Origin: Mrakia gelida
Taxonomy: Eukaryota > Basidiomycota > Tremellomycetes > Cystofilobasidiales > Mrakiaceae
Assembly (NCBI GenBank): GCA_024345305.1
Contig: BRON01000005.1
Coordinates: 1,116,001 to 1,180,000 of the forward strand
Direction of reading: 5' to 3'
DNA: 64,000 bases
A program made the position numbers and the translations under genes. Each line of letters begins with the position of its first letter. The stretch's first letter is position 1. Of the stretch, positions 24,387 to 36,908 are shown piece by piece. The notes beneath the pieces were generated by a model. That model saw only the letters and a program-made list of their open reading frames with translations, had not been told where the DNA came from and did not search any database.

Positions 24387-24975
24387 ACCAACCCTCCACC
24401 ACCACCCTGCCTCTCTCGCCTCTCTCCCTTCGCGTCAACCCTACCCACCTAGCCGCACTCAGCTCTTTCACTATCGCCTCCTCCCCACCCTACGTAATCT
24501 CTCCCCCTCCCCCCTCTTTCTTTCCCTTACACCTCTATACCTTTCGATTCGGATCCGTCACAACAGTCGCGAGCTTTCGTTGACGGACACCCGACCCGCC
24601 CTTACCTTTTAGTTCGTTTTGCTTCTCGCTTTTTGGCGTTTGCGTTGGTTTGAGAAGGGAAGAAGAAGGGGTATACTCATTCTCAGTCTGTGATTTTTGG
24701 GGTGGGACGAAGGAAGGGAAGAGGGAGAGAAGGAGAGAGTGAAAGACGCGTCGCTCCGTCGTCGTTGTCTTTCGACCTTTTCTCGCGCGGTCTCGCGGAA
24801 AATAGCAAGCGTGAAGATAGCATTCATCCGGAGCGTCCTGACTTCGTGCTCGCTTGGAAGGTTCGATATACACTGAAGAAGGACGAAAGCACAACACGCG
24901 CGAAGAGGTCAGCTCGAGTACGCTCGACGCGTCGAAGAGAGAGAGAACGGGAACGAGAGCGGGAACGAACTGAGA
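24387..24975. other. Convergent intergenic region
   Basis: 589 bp between two convergent stop codons. It contains two GACGCGTC palindromes (24745-24752, 24926-24933) and a GAGAGCGGGAACGA-type repeat near 24940-24970. No gene is seen. Confidence 0.55.
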
Positions 24976-26280
24976 TCACCAAGCAGGAGGGAAGCAGAAC
25001 TGCTTGTGTCGTTTCCAGTCTTGCTTCTGGTGCTCTGCGAACGAAGGGAAGAGGCTTGTTGAGCGTTGCGAACGGCGATGAGAGACAAGACGGTCGACGA
25101 CGCGTGAAGAGCTCACCTCTGGAGCAGTAACGAACAGCGCGACACTGGGAAACCAAGCCGATTCAGCTGCCATAAAAACTCTCCGAAGGAGACGCGATTG
25201 CTTCTACTCACTCGAGCACAAGCCCTCATCGCCTCTCCTCCCTCAACACATCTCCCCTCACACGCCTCGCGACTTTCATCTTCAAACCCACCAAGCTCGC
25301 ACGACATCCAGCAGAACGGTCCCGTCACCGTCAAGCTCTCAGCACTCAGACGTCCTCCGTTCTTGATGACGTTGACCAGGTAGCGGGCCATCCTGAAGTC
25401 GGGCGCGTTCCAGGCTGCGACGCCTTGTCGATGAGGCGAGGGAGGGTTGGGAGGAAGGAGGGATTGGAAGAGAGGAAGGCGAGCTTGAAGTTTTTGGAGA
25501 GTATCGGTCGAGGGAGGAGGGTACCATTGATCTTCTGGAATGAAGAGATGGGCATTTTGGATGAGGACTTTGAAGAGGAGGAGGAGACCTTGGAAAGTGT
25601 CTGTTGAGAAGTCGTCGGTTCGTTTGGGGTGCTGTAGACGAGAGAAGGAAGAGGGGGTTGGCGATCAGATCTTCCAGACGTTCGAAGAAGAAGCCAGAGA
25701 GAGACTTACCTTGACAAGCTCCTCTGGAACTGCAGCGATCCGCTCGAGAAGAGTAGCCCAGTGCGAACACGTCTCCTCCCGATGTTCTCGAAGGTATCGA
25801 CCGCCCGTCGAGAAGCCTCCTTGCCAGCAGATGAGGCTTGTGAGAAGGGCGAAGAGATCGGAGTTGAAGTCCAGAGGGAGCTCGTTGTAGAGTCGAAGGA
25901 GCTGAGGGTAATAGAGAGCGGCGAACTCCTCCTGAGAGATGGGAAGAAAGAGGAGAGAGCGGGTGAGGGACCCCGGATCGATGGGTCGACGGAAGGGAAG
26001 GTTGAGCGCAAAGCTGACAGAGAAAGCTCGACGTTCGATAGCGGTCCACTTCATACACATCGTAAACGTGAACTGTCTCGAACGAGGTTTGGAAGAGAAG
26101 GTCTCAGCCGAGGAGGGAAGGACAGTGGAAACGAAGCGAAAGAAGATGCAAGCTCACAAGCTCGAATGCCTGGTCGCACTGTCGCTTCGCAGGCAGCTTG
26201 GGGGTCCAGGCTTGGAAGTTCGACTTGGGCAGACCGAGGAGCCTCGCGAAAGAGTCCGGAGTGAGTTGGCGAGCCGTCAT
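24976..26280 (-). CDS. MYND zinc-finger protein, copy 1
   Basis: The start at 26280 gives MTARQLTPDSFARLLGLPKS. Exon 2 (about 26070-25711) encodes an alpha-helical region (EEFAALYYPQLLRLYNELPL). Exon 3 (about 25606-25226) continues with DTFQGLLLLFKVLIQNAHLF and ends MRACAR. A short exon then carries CRAVRYCSRE, and the last exon carries HQKQDWKRHKQFCFPPAW. Joined, the end forms a MYND finger: a CxxC at the splice (CARC), YCS, then H and a final C with the WKRHK core. Upstream cysteines in EACEGRC probably supply the first ligand pair. MYND fingers bind proline-rich partners. There is no SET domain, so this is not a SMYD methyltransferase. A clear paralogue lies at 61648-62916 with the same layout and near-identical C-terminus. 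Function unknown. Confidence 0.75.
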
Positions 26281-26545
26281 TTCGAAGAGAGGGCAAAGAG
26301 CAGGAGAGAGGGTGGACGTTCGAGCTAGTTGAGGAGGCGGAAGTCGACCCTGACTTGAACCTTGCCTCCTTTCGTTTCCTTGACGACAAGACTCACTTAA
26401 CGGCTCAGGCCTTGCAGTTAGACACCCTCGGTCGGGTCTCAATGCTATGGAATGATGTGTTTCTCTTTAAGATTTCTGGTCGTACGGATGATCCGATTCT
26501 GCCCTTCTCATCCTCCCTCCCTCTGTCCACCTCAGCTCGCACCCT

Positions 26546-28400
26546 TTAGGCCAACCCCTCCTTCTTCAACCTCTCCACGAGCTCCTCCACAGTCGCGACC
26601 TTTCCACCTCCGACTCGCTTGGCGGGTTCCGAGAGGGTGATGGTCTCTAGTCGAGGAGTCACGTCGACCGAGAGATCCGAGGGAGAGAGCGTCTCGATGG
26701 GCTTCTTCTTGGCTTTCATGACTGGAAACGAAGAAGGAAAAGGTGTCAGAGATGATCCTTTGAGGTGATGGAGGAGCGAGAGAGAGCTAGGGGAAGAAGG
26801 GAACGAGGACGACGGTGGGAGGGAGAGAAGCGAGGGAGACGGGAGGTGAAGCGAGAAGGGAGGACGAACTGTTGGGAAGAGAAGCGTATCGAGGCTCTGG
26901 ATAAGAGAAGAGAACACCGCATGGAGGGAAAGAGATCAGCTTCAAGCCCGAAACGAGCAGGCGAGACCACTTGCGAAGGTCGTGCGAAAGGACGACGCGA
27001 CTGAAATCATCGACTCACCGTTCAGCCTCAAATCGGTCGTAATGATCATTGGCAGCGTTCCCTCGACCGTCTCAAGTCCACCGTCAATCTCCCTCGTCAC
27101 CTCAACACTCTTTCCATCGTCCCTGACGTTGACCGTACTGGCGAACGTCCCTTGTCCCCATCCGAGAAGACCCGCGAGGATCTGACCGGTCTGGGAGGCG
27201 TCCGAGTCGATGGATTGTTTTCCGAGGAGGACGAGATCGTAAGGGGAGTTGGGACGGGCGATGATGGATTGGAGGAGCTTGGCCTTATGAGCAAGAAGGG
27301 GAGAGAGAAAGAGGTAAACGAAGGCCGAGAAAGGGAGGGAAGAAGGACGAGGGAGGAGATGGAAGGTAGACTTACGACGGCGAGAGGTTCAGGAGCAGGA
27401 GCAGAGTCGTCGAGCTTGACGTGTATGGCGTCGTCCTAATGAGCGAAGAAACACGAGGGCGAGAGATGGCAGAAGGTCAGCGAAAGCTCTCGAGATGGGA
27501 AGGAAGCAGTTTGAAAAGGTCCGTTTTCGGCGAGCTTAACAGCGAGAAGTCCATCGTCTCCTCCCAGGTTTACCACGTAGCTTCTGAAGCGCTTCCCCAG
27601 GCTGCAACGAATTCATATGGTCCTGAAGACCACCTGAAATCCTTGACAAGTATCGAGGAAGCTCCACTACCCTCCATTCAAGCCCATCGTCGAGCTCGCA
27701 AAAGTGAGCTCGCTCCTTCCTTCTCCTCCCTCCCTCCCTCCTCCTCCGTTCGCCCCCTCCCTTCCTCCCACGCCCACCACCACCAGCCTGACACCGATCG
27801 ATGGTTGAACTCACAGCTCCCATAGCGAGACCAGTCCTAAGAGTCTCTACGCTCTTAGCTCCTCCGATTGAGACGACGGTGATCTTGTCGACCTTCGCTC
27901 CAGTCTTGAGGTGCTTCGCTCGAAGTCGGAGAGCCTCCTCAACGGCTAATCGATTCGAACCAAAACATGGAGGAGAAGAGTCAGTCTGACAGTTTTTGTT
28001 CCTCCTGCGAGATCGAGCCAGAGTGATCAGAGGAAGGGAGAGGGAGAGAGAAAAGAAAAAGACGAACCGATCTCATCGAAGGGGTTCTGGTTCGTTTCAT
28101 TTCCACATCACAATCGACCCAAAAGCAACACCATCAGCATCTCTTCGCATCTCAGACTCTCATCGTGGGTGTATAGAAGCTCACCATAGAGTGCTTGACG
28201 CTCTGGTCGACTCCTTGCCCTCCAGGAGCTACTCGGACCTTGCTATACCCGGCGAAAGACGTCCGAAGGGAGGAGGTGGAAGGTCAGCTCTCGTTCCTCT
28301 CTCTTCCTCTTTTCTTCGGCGAGAAGACGCACATGGTGTAATCTATCGACCTCTTGACGGGAACGAGAATGTTGAGGAGGGAGGGGAGAGAAGGTCGCAT
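26546..28400 (-). CDS. ETFB: Electron transfer flavoprotein beta subunit
   Basis: Seven exons: 28333-28400, 28186-28242, 28068-28086, 27815-27945, 27376-27435, 27019-27283 and 26546-26721. Motifs follow the family in order: [83 protein letters not shown] (AMP/FAD-contacting signature), [20 protein letters not shown], and [16 protein letters not shown], the conserved ETF-beta closing motif. With the alpha subunit it carries electrons from mitochondrial acyl-CoA dehydrogenases to ETF-ubiquinone oxidoreductase. The start at 28400 is the first in-frame ATG before LVPVK. The intron between exons 4 and 5 is 379 nt, several times longer than the others. Confidence 0.95.
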
Positions 28401-29790
28401 TTTCAGGGATAGGGAGATGGGTGTGAGAGAGGAAGAGATGAAGCAGGTGATTTCGGACTTCGAGCTCGTTGAAGCTCACGATTCGTTGCCCGTCTTCAGC
28501 AAACGACCACCATCGAAAAGAGCAAACCTGCATCTCCTTCATAGTGCTCATTGACGAGTCTCATCAGAATTCGACGGCAAAATATGTAGAGGGGAACGAC
28601 TCCGAGCAGCAGTATCGAGCTCGACCTTCCTCCTCCTCCTCCTTCACTCGCCCCTCCTTCCCTCCCTCGCCCAACCTCTTCCCAATCCCCCCAGCTGGTC
28701 GCCGATTCGAACTCCTTACATAGGACGGTGTCAGCTGTCCTCAATCTCAACCTTGGTCTCGGGACCTGAGAGATGACCTCTCGGAAGGGGAGAACACGAT
28801 GGGGAGGAGAGCGAGGTCGAGATCGCCGAGCTCACGCTCTCTCCTCTCTTGCCTCATCCTTGCTTCGAGATCCCTCTACCTCTTGGTATCTCGATGGGAT
28901 CTCTTCTTTCCTTTATTGCCTCCTTGTTTCTTTTCCTCTTTCATCATCTCAACGTTCTTTCTCCTTCGTCCCCCTCTCTCCGTCGTTGTCCCCTCCATCC
29001 CTCGTCTCCTCCTTCTCCCCTTCGACCGCGGTATGCCTTCACAAGCTTCCGGTATGCCTTCACAAGCTTCCCAGTCCGTCCAGATATTTATTTCTGGTAA
29101 GTGGAGAGGGCAGGTTGTAACTGGGTTGCCGAAGTTGTCGTGAAGTAGGCGAGCGCAAAGTCGTCCCTGCCTTCAGACCTTCACACGTCGCGTCGATCCA
29201 CTTGCGTTTCCCCCCTTCCCTCCACCTTTCCCTTCTTCATTCACTTCTGACCGCACTTTTAGTATCTTATGGTTCTACTCTTTCCCTCTTCGTACTCAAT
29301 CATCGACTCTACAGGGCGTGCCGAGGAGGAGGAGAGTCGAGCTCGTTTCTTACGCGTGCTGCTGCTTTCCTCCTTTCTTCTCTCCCATCTCTGCCTTCCA
29401 GTCAAGCGGACGGACGGAGAACATCTCAGCCGAAGACCAAATCTTCCACCCTGTAGGATCTCGCTATCTTCGGCGACCCTCAAACGCCTGCTCTCCCTCC
29501 CTCGACGCGTCCGAAATCCGACCAAATCCCTCGCTCGCGTCCTCCTCTTCCCCTCCGACGCCCTGTGCGTATCAACTTCTCCGAATTCCTTCCCACCCAC
29601 GTCCCTTCTCTCGTCTCCAACGTCGTCGTGCCGAAACATCAAAAACCTTCCTTTATCTTAGAGGCTGAACCTCCCGCTATCTTTCGATTTCCAAACAACG
29701 CGCCCAGCTCGTCTTCATTTCGGTTCCTCCGTTCCGTTCTCTTCTCTTTTTCTCCTCAACCCTCACCCTTCTCACCTTCAGTTACACACG
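28401..29790. promoter_or_regulatory. Large divergent intergenic region, ETFB / purine permease
   Basis: 1390 bp between outward start codons, the largest gap in the window. It has alternating purine-rich and pyrimidine-rich tracts, a perfect 21-bp tandem repeat at 29030-29071 and one GACGCGTC at 29504-29511. Several open frames of 80-130 codons exist but have biased Ser/Leu/Phe composition and no splice-supported continuation. I see no convincing gene. Confidence 0.5.
29030..29071 (+). repeat. Perfect 21-bp tandem duplication
   Basis: Two back-to-back identical 21-bp units, each beginning GGTATGCCTTC and ending AAGCTTCC. They lie in the intergenic region upstream of the purine permease gene. 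Confidence 0.95.
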
Positions 29791-32700
29791 ATGTCGACGA
29801 TTGACCAACAACCCAACCCCAAGCGAACGATGAAGGAGCGGGTCCAGACGAGCGCGAAGAAATTCACAACGAAGGAGGGTCTCATTGGCGAGTACGACTT
29901 TAAGCACTTGGTGAGCTCTCGACTTCCTTCTTTTCCTTCCTTCTCGCACGACGTTGAGACGGGCCCAGCACACCGAGGGAATCGAAAAGGGCACCGGAAG
30001 AATGGAGTGGTCCAGCTGAAGCAGGACAGGAACGACGAGGGCGAACCGAAGTGAAGAAGATGGAGCTCGTTCGATCGAGAAACGAAGATAAGGTGGAGGG
30101 ATGGAGGTCAAAAGGCCAGGCAGTTTTCCAGCCCATCCCATCCCTCCTACACCCTTTCTACGCGTCTCGCGAGTCATCCTGTCCCACCACCCATCCAATC
30201 CTCTCGCGAGAAAGATCATTTTTCCTCGGCTCTAGCCGCGTCTCGAGGTTCTCCCTCTGCGGGCGACCTCCTCTCCCTCTCGTCTGCTTCCCTCAGTCCT
30301 CGAGCGCTTCATTCTTCGCTTCCCAACCAAGTCCAACTTACTGACGCTTATCATGCTTTGGCTGTCGGCAGTGCATGCCTCAAATGCCTTATCATTTCGG
30401 AAAGGGACCTCAGACTCGTAGGAAACCTCCTCCTTTCTACGCGCTTGATGCCGACCTCCCGATCTTGCTTGCTGTGAGTTCACCTCTCTCGCGTCGACAA
30501 AGGGCTTCGAGGTTGCTGACTCTTGCGTTGGTTGGGACTTGGATAGATCGTCGCTGGGTTCCAACACTCGTTGGCTATGCTGGCTGGGTTGATTACGCCT
30601 CCTATTGTGAGTTGAAAGGAGCGGGAGCGTGAGGGGAGGGAGGGGAGGGAGGTCGCATCGACGGCTCCCTTCCCTCTTCTCCGTCACGCTTTGATCACAA
30701 ACTGACCTGAATTTCCTCCCTCACCATCTTCGTATGCAGATCTTCGCAGTACGTCCTTCGCCCTTCCTTCGACGACACATCAGCCGAAGCTCACCTGTTC
30801 TTTCTCGTCGCTCTCGTTTCGCAGAACGCTCTCTCCCTCGACGCCGCTACCCAATCCTACATGATCTCAGCCTCCCTCATCGCCTCGGGAATTCTCTCCA
30901 TGATTCAAATGTCTCGAATCAAGCTGCCATTCGGATACTACCTCGGTACTGGTGAGTCTCGATCTCTCGACTAAGTTACGACGCGTCGCTCGGTTCCTGC
31001 CGCTAACAACTCGGTTTCTTCTTCCTATCAGGTTTGATCACCGTCGTTGGAACCTCCTTCGCTACTCTCTCTTCGGCTTTTGCTATTTTCAACGCCTACT
31101 ACGCCGACGGACACTGCTCAAGTGTTACTGACGCGTGAGTCGTCTCTCTTCTCCGGCTCTCGTCGACCCGACTCGACAACTTCCCTGACTCGATCCCTTC
31201 CTTTCTCTTCTCTTAGTGCCGGAATCGTCACCAAGTCCGCCTGTCCTGATGCTTTCGGAGCTCTGCTCGGAACCTGTGAGTTCTCGTCTGCTTCCTCGTC
31301 GCGTCGAAGCAAAGGAGGAATGAGCGAACGAGCTGACCTCGATCCTCCTCGTCTCCAGCGATGCTCTGTTCGCTTCTCGAAATGGGAATGGCCTTCGTCC
31401 CTCCCGCCAAACTCAGGAAGATCTTCCCTCCCATCGTCACCGGAGTCGTCGTCTTCCTCATCGGTGCTTCGCTCATCGGAGAGTCTGGTCTGCTCGCTTG
31501 GGGAGGAGGATCGAGGTGAGTGCGTGCTCGACATCACCCTGTTCGACTGAGCGAACCTGACTCGATTCACCTCCCTTTCTAGTGACTGCCATCTTCGACC
31601 TGAGACTGGGTTCTTCGCTCTCTGCCCTAACGTCGCTGCTCCCAACGCTGCCAAGTGGGGTAGCCCTCAGTTCATCGGACTTGGGTTCTTGTCGTTCATG
31701 AGTCAGTCGTCTTCGTCTTCGCCTTCGCTTCCTCTCGAGCGAGCTTTGAGCTGACGTTCTTCGCCTCATTCTTCTCTTCTAGCCATCGTCTTGACTGAGA
31801 TCTTCGGTTCGCCCTTCTTGAGGAACGCGTCCATCGTGAGTCCAACGTCCAGTCGCGTCGAGTCGACTCGCAACCTCGTTCTTACTTCAGTTCCTTGCTT
31901 CCTCGCCAGATCGTTGGACTTGTCGTCGGAATGATCGTCGCCGGACCCACCGGATACGTAGACGGAAGCAACATCACCTCGTCTCCTGCGATAACCTTCC
32001 TTTGGACAACGACCTTCAAGCTCTCCATTTACGGTCCCGCTATCTTGCCGATGCTCGCCGTGTACATCTCGCTCGCGTGTGAGGCGATCGGAGATATCAC
32101 CGCCAGTAGTGAGGCTTCTCGTGTAGAGGTTGATGGAGTGAGTCCTCTTCGAGCTTCTCCTGTTCGCTCCCTTTTTCCCTCGTCTGATGCTGACCACTTC
32201 CCTCGCTTCCTTTCAGCCTATCTTCGACTCGAGGATTCAAGGAGGAGTTCTCGCCGATGGGCTCGCTGGTCTTCTTTCTGGACTCGGAACCGTTACTCCC
32301 ATGTTCGTCTCTCGTCTCCTTTCGTCTCGTCTTCGCCTCGACCGCGCGACTGACTCGACCTCTCGTCCTTCCCTCCACTTCCCCCAGGTCCATCTTCGCT
32401 CAGAACAACGGAGTCATCACTCTCACTCGATGCGCCAACAGGAAGGCTGGATACATCTGCGGTGAGTCTTCCCTCAAATCAACAAAATTGAAGGACTGGT
32501 CGACGCGTCTTCGTCTCGTCTCGGTCCTTCGGGACCTTCTTCCTTCCGAGCTGCAGGTGACTGACATTCTCTCCTCTCTTCCCCTCTTCCCTTTACAGCC
32601 TGCTTCCTCATCCTCTTCGGAGTCCTTGGCAAGATCGCTGGAGGTTCGTCGCGTCCTCCCTCTCCCTCTCACTCTCCCTCTCAGTACTCTTCCTTCGTTC

Positions 32701-33293
32701 GCTGACCCCGTTCTCATATCTTCCTAATAGTTTTCCTCTCAATCCCCGCTCCCGTCCTCGGAGGAGTGACCACCTTCCTCTTCGCCACCGTCGCCGCCTC
32801 AGGAGTTCGAGTCTTGTCGTACATCAAATGGACTCGAAGGGATCGCTTCATCCTTGCTGCCTCCCTCGCGTTCGGTCTCGGAAACCTCCTCGTCCCTGGG
32901 TTCGCTACCTACCTCTTCGAGGGTGTAGAAACCACCAACAAGGGACTGCTCGGACTCTTCTCCTCGATCGTTATCGTCCTCTCTACACCTTGTGCGTCTT
33001 CCTCTTCCCCTCCAACTCTCTCAACCTCTCCTCAGTCTTACTGACGCTCCTCCTCTCCTCCTCCAGACCTGATCGCCGGTGTCGTCGGCGTGATCCTCAA
33101 CCTCGTCCTCCCTCACGAAATCGACGAGCGATCCAACATCGTTACCGAGGACGCGGACGTTGAGAGTGGAGCTGCCGACATGAGCAAGAACCAGCAGGGA
33201 TCCATCGAGGAGTCGGGAGACGATGAGAAGGAGCACGAGACGAAGAGACACGAGTCAGGAGCCACGACGACTGCTGTTCGAGAGGTCGTTTAG
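29791..33293 (+). CDS. NCS2 family xanthine/uric acid (purine) permease
   Basis: Proton-coupled nucleobase transporter of the UapA/UapC type in the plasma membrane. The N-terminal cytosolic exon MSTIDQQPNPKRTMKERVQT splices over a 461-nt intron to the exon at 30372, which carries PPPFYALDADLPILLA. Membrane segments include IVAGFQHSLAMLAGLITPPI with the QH motif of NCS2 TM1, LPFGYYLGTGLITVVGTSFA, VVFLIGASLIGESGLL, IVGLVVGMIVAGPTGYV and LPMLAVYISLACEAIGDITA. The family signature in the TM9-10 region reads SIFAQNNGVITLTRCANRKA, containing the QNNGVITLT(R) motif that governs purine binding. The C-tail (from about 33115) is hydrophilic and acidic, rich in Glu/Lys/Ser, and likely used for endocytic regulation. 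About 14 exons, stop at 33291-33293. Confidence 0.95.
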
Positions 33294-33616
33294 AGGCTCG
33301 CGTTTGTGGATCTTCGTTACGATGCGACGTGTTTTGGTTGTAGAACTTAGATGTACTTGTGGTTCTTGGTTCGGTTTGTGTCTTGCTCGATTTTGCTAGA
33401 CTATCTGCTCGATTAATGATCGGTCGGTTTCAAGCTCATCCGTCGAGCGAGAGAAAGAACGAGCGAGGGAGTCTTTCACGTCCGACTCTTCTTCTCTATG
33501 CTTCGTAAATGTCATGATCTAAGTTCTAGCTAGATAGAGGTCTATAGATGAGGGATCTGAGATCTAAGGAGATGAAAGAGGCAATGAGAACGACTCGTTC
33601 GAGCGCGAGTCGATGG
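33294..33616. other. Convergent intergenic region, 3' UTRs
   Basis: 323 bp between two convergent stops. It is comparatively AT-rich, with TAGATAGA-like sequence near 33525-33550. No gene is seen. Confidence 0.55.
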
Positions 33617-36560
33617 CTATCTTCCTCGCATCTTGTCTCCGAGCGCGAGTCGACGACGACCTTCGAGCCAGGCCATGCTTTCGAAATAGGTCTGAATGGG
33701 CGGGAATCGCAGAAGGGAAGGGGTCAGTGATTGAGTCGAGAGAGAAGGGAGAGAAGAGTCGACGACTCACGACGGGCTTGACCTCTCGATCGAGGCCGTT
33801 TCCGTTCATCTTCTGCCATCTGAAGGGAGGAAATAGAAGGGTATGAGTTTGAGGTTGAGGTAAGAGAGAAGAGGGGAGAAAGGGACGAACGTGAAATGGA
33901 AGTCCTGAGAACGAAAGGGAAGACCGCGAGGGCTCGAGATCAGTTTGGAGTCCACGCGACGAGTAGGGAAGGAGGTTGAGCCGTGAACTCACGTTGCATT
34001 TGTTTCGAACTCCGGTAGAAACATCGATGGTATCAGCGGCGATGTGAGAGTGGATTTGATTGCTGGAGGTTGAGGTGTGAGAGACGGTGGCGACGAGACG
34101 AAGGACGGAGCCGATTGGGACGGGGCGTCTGGGAGAGGAGATGACCACGACTCGAAGTTAGCCTCAGAATGAGCGCAGCGCGCGTTGTCTCTACTGGGTA
34201 GAGGTACTGACTGGAAGGAGATCTCGTCGAGCGACCTGGAAGAGCGAAGGTGATCGTCAGTGAACGCGCCGAACGGGGAGAGATGAGAGAGGGCGAAACG
34301 AGATCGTAACTTACTGGAATCGTACGGGTGATCGAGCAAAGAGAACGGTGTTCGAGTAAGAGAGCTCGTAGGCGAGACGCATGAGGTAACCTGGGCGGAG
34401 AGAAGTTCGTTCGACGCGTCAGTAAACGAATCGCAAGGAGAGCAGATGGAGAAACCGAGCAAGACTCACCTCCGAAGACCTGACCGTGAAGGTTCCTCTC
34501 TTGGGGATGCATCAGGTAGTCCGCACTCGTCTGTCGAAAGAAAGAACGATACCCGTCTGTCAGCACGAGAAGGGGACGCGAGAACAAGGTGACGAGAAAC
34601 GAGAAGACTCACGACCGTGTGCTCCATCTCGACCCTCTTGATCGTTCGCCCTCCCTCCTCGACGCTCGGAGGTTTCGACTGACCGAGCATGAACTCGTGG
34701 AGAACAGCAGATTCCTCGGTTGAAGGAGGGACCTTCGAGAGCGCGAGCTTGGACGCTTCTTGCTTTCGACGCTTGTGATCTGAGAGGAGAAGGGAACAGC
34801 ACGAGGTTAGACTCGTCGAGTGGGAGGGGACGAGGAAAGGGGGTCAAAATGAAGAAGAAGGAGAGAAGGTCGAACGAACCCTTTCCGCACTCGAACAGCT
34901 CCTTCTCCGCGTCGGTCTCGATGATCAGAGGGTTAACCTTCCTCGCCTTGTGAGTCTTGGAATCCCTAGCGACCATGGTGAATCGACCTGGAAGAGCAAG
35001 AAGAGACGACGGGGGAGAAGATCAGCTCTCTCGTCCTCGCAACGCGACGAGTGTTGCCTCGCGCTCCTCCCTCCTTCGAGCTCGTTTCCAAACGTGGAAC
35101 TCACCAAGCAGCAGCGTATCTCCGATGACCTCCCCATCCTTCACACCCTCCATTTTCACGAAGACCTCCATACTCGAGCTCCCGACGAAGCAAACCTGTC
35201 CGCTCAATCGAATGTCCTGAACGACGAGAGGTCGGAACATGTCGAGACGGTCGGCTCCTGCTGTTGCGAGGTAGAGGGGTGCTGGACGAGCAGAAGCGGG
35301 AGTGTCGGGTGGTGGGAGGGCGTGCTTGTCTGTGGGAGGGAATACCGAAGTGAAGGGAAGAGGAGAGAGGTGAGCGGTGAAGTTGAATTTAAAGGAAATC
35401 GAGAGAACGAGAAGGCGCGGGAGGGAGGAGGACAAACAGGCGATGGCTCCAGCTAGCGAGTCGAGATGCTCCATGAGCTTTCCGATTCGAAGCTGCAGCG
35501 AGGAGAAACAGGTGCGGGTCAGCTCGAGCAAAAGGAAGGAGTCGAGACGCGTCCGACGACGAGAAGAAACCGCGAAGGACGAGGGAAGGACGTACACCTC
35601 CAGACGTCGACACGTATTCAGAGAGCAGCTCAGGCGAGCTGAGAAGCGGAAGCTCGACCTAGTATAGACAAAGGGAAACCGTGGTCAGCTTTCCTCGCTG
35701 ACAGATCTCGACTTCGTCTGCCTTTCCAACTCACTTCGACGTAACTCTCGAACATCTTCTTCGGCGTCAACTCCACCACCTTCGCAGCCTCCGCCTCCTC
35801 AGCAGCCGTCGCAGCCGTCTCACGATGTTGTCCTCCCGAAGGCTGCTCAGGAACGAGCGTCTTCTTCGCTACCGTCGGCGCCTCCTTCTCCTCCTTGGGA
35901 CGAACGGACAGAGGGTCGAACGTGAACGACCAAGGCTGCTGGACTCCTGACCAAGGAGCCGAGGAGTGCATCGGGATCCCTACACGACCTTCGGGAGTTG
36001 TTTGGATCCCTGAACGAGAACACAAACGAGAGGAACGGGTTCAGCGAGCTGAGAAGAGAGCGATAAGGCGGAGAGGGAGCAGGGAGGACTCGGAGAAAGT
36101 CGCAAGAGTTGAGAGGTCTAGCTCCCCACCTTCCTCGTTTCGGTCTGAACCGAAGCAGAGATGGGGACCTGAGCTCTCTGCGAGCGTTCTGAGATGCGGA
36201 GAAGGACGTTGGAAGGTTTGCAAAGCAGAAGAACCGAGCGTCGTCGCTCTTCGTTGAGCTCGTCTTCCCTTCCCCGACGCTTCGGACCTCCTCGTCCGCT
36301 CTTCTGTCTCTCCCCTCCCCCTCCTCCACCTCAACACGGATTCAGAGAGACGCTACGGACTCACTTCCAACCTTCTTGAGCAAGGTATCTATCCTTGACC
36401 TGTCCCTCTTCTCCCTAGCGACCTTCTCCTTCTGAGCTCCTTCTTCCTCCTCCTGCTCTTGTTTGAGGTTGGCTGCTCCTCCCATGCGAATAGTGCTGGT
36501 TGTTGAGAGAGGTCTTGTTAAGTTGAGTGCTCGTTTTGGAAGAAGGCGACGAGGGAACAT
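33617..36560 (-). CDS. Mitochondrial acyl-CoA thioesterase (ACOT9-like, double hotdog)
   Basis: Hydrolyses acyl-CoA to free acid and CoA. The preferred start at 36560 gives MFPRRLLPKRALNLTRPLST, a basic amphipathic mitochondrial presequence. An in-frame ATG at 36758 would add 66 residues before it. First hotdog region: WSFTFDPLSVRPKEEKEAP, LRIGKLMEHLDSLAGAIA, DMFRPLVVQDIRLSGQVCFV, SSSMEVFVKMEG and FTMVARDSKTHKARKVNPL. Second: SADYLMHPQERNLHGQVFGG, YLMRLAYELSYSNTVLFA, RPVPIGSVLRLVATVSHT, QIHSHIAADTIDV, then FHFTW, and a closing SMAWLEGRRRLALGDKMRG. The HPQ(E/D)RN and GG(Y/F)LMR patterns are characteristic of ACOT9/ACOT10. About 12 exons with short introns. It is divergent from the GNAT gene, with about 350 bp between starts. 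Confidence 0.9.
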
Positions 36561-36908
36561 GAGGGGTAGAGGTTGAAAGGAGGGGTAACAGGGTCCAGTC
36601 GAAGTTGAAGGGGGAAAACCGAAAGTTGAGCTCGAGTGAACGTCAACGGCGGCAGGGGTTACCCGAGAGAATCCGTCCCCTCGAGGGCTGAAACTGGCAG
36701 GAGCTGACAGAGTTGAGCTCAGAAGGCTGACCTTCGCGTCGGAGATTTTTCCGGGCATTTTTTCTCAGGCCGTTTGGTTGGGGTTTGATCAGAAAACGTG
36801 ACTCGACTTGATCGCTCGTCGAAATCCGTCGATGATTCCCTTCCCTCGACTCCCATCTCGTTTCTCGACCTCTTCTTCTCTCCTTTCTCAACTCAATCCC
36901 TCGTGATC

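Noticed and set aside
27536..27700. Coding-like stretch inside the long ETFB intron
   Set aside because: ETF-beta homology joins directly across the intron (LAMGA to DDAIHV), leaving no room for extra residues.
28773..29143. Open frame upstream of the purine permease containing the 21-bp duplication
   Set aside because: It is mostly Ser/Leu/Phe from pyrimidine-rich promoter DNA; there is no family resemblance or splice support.
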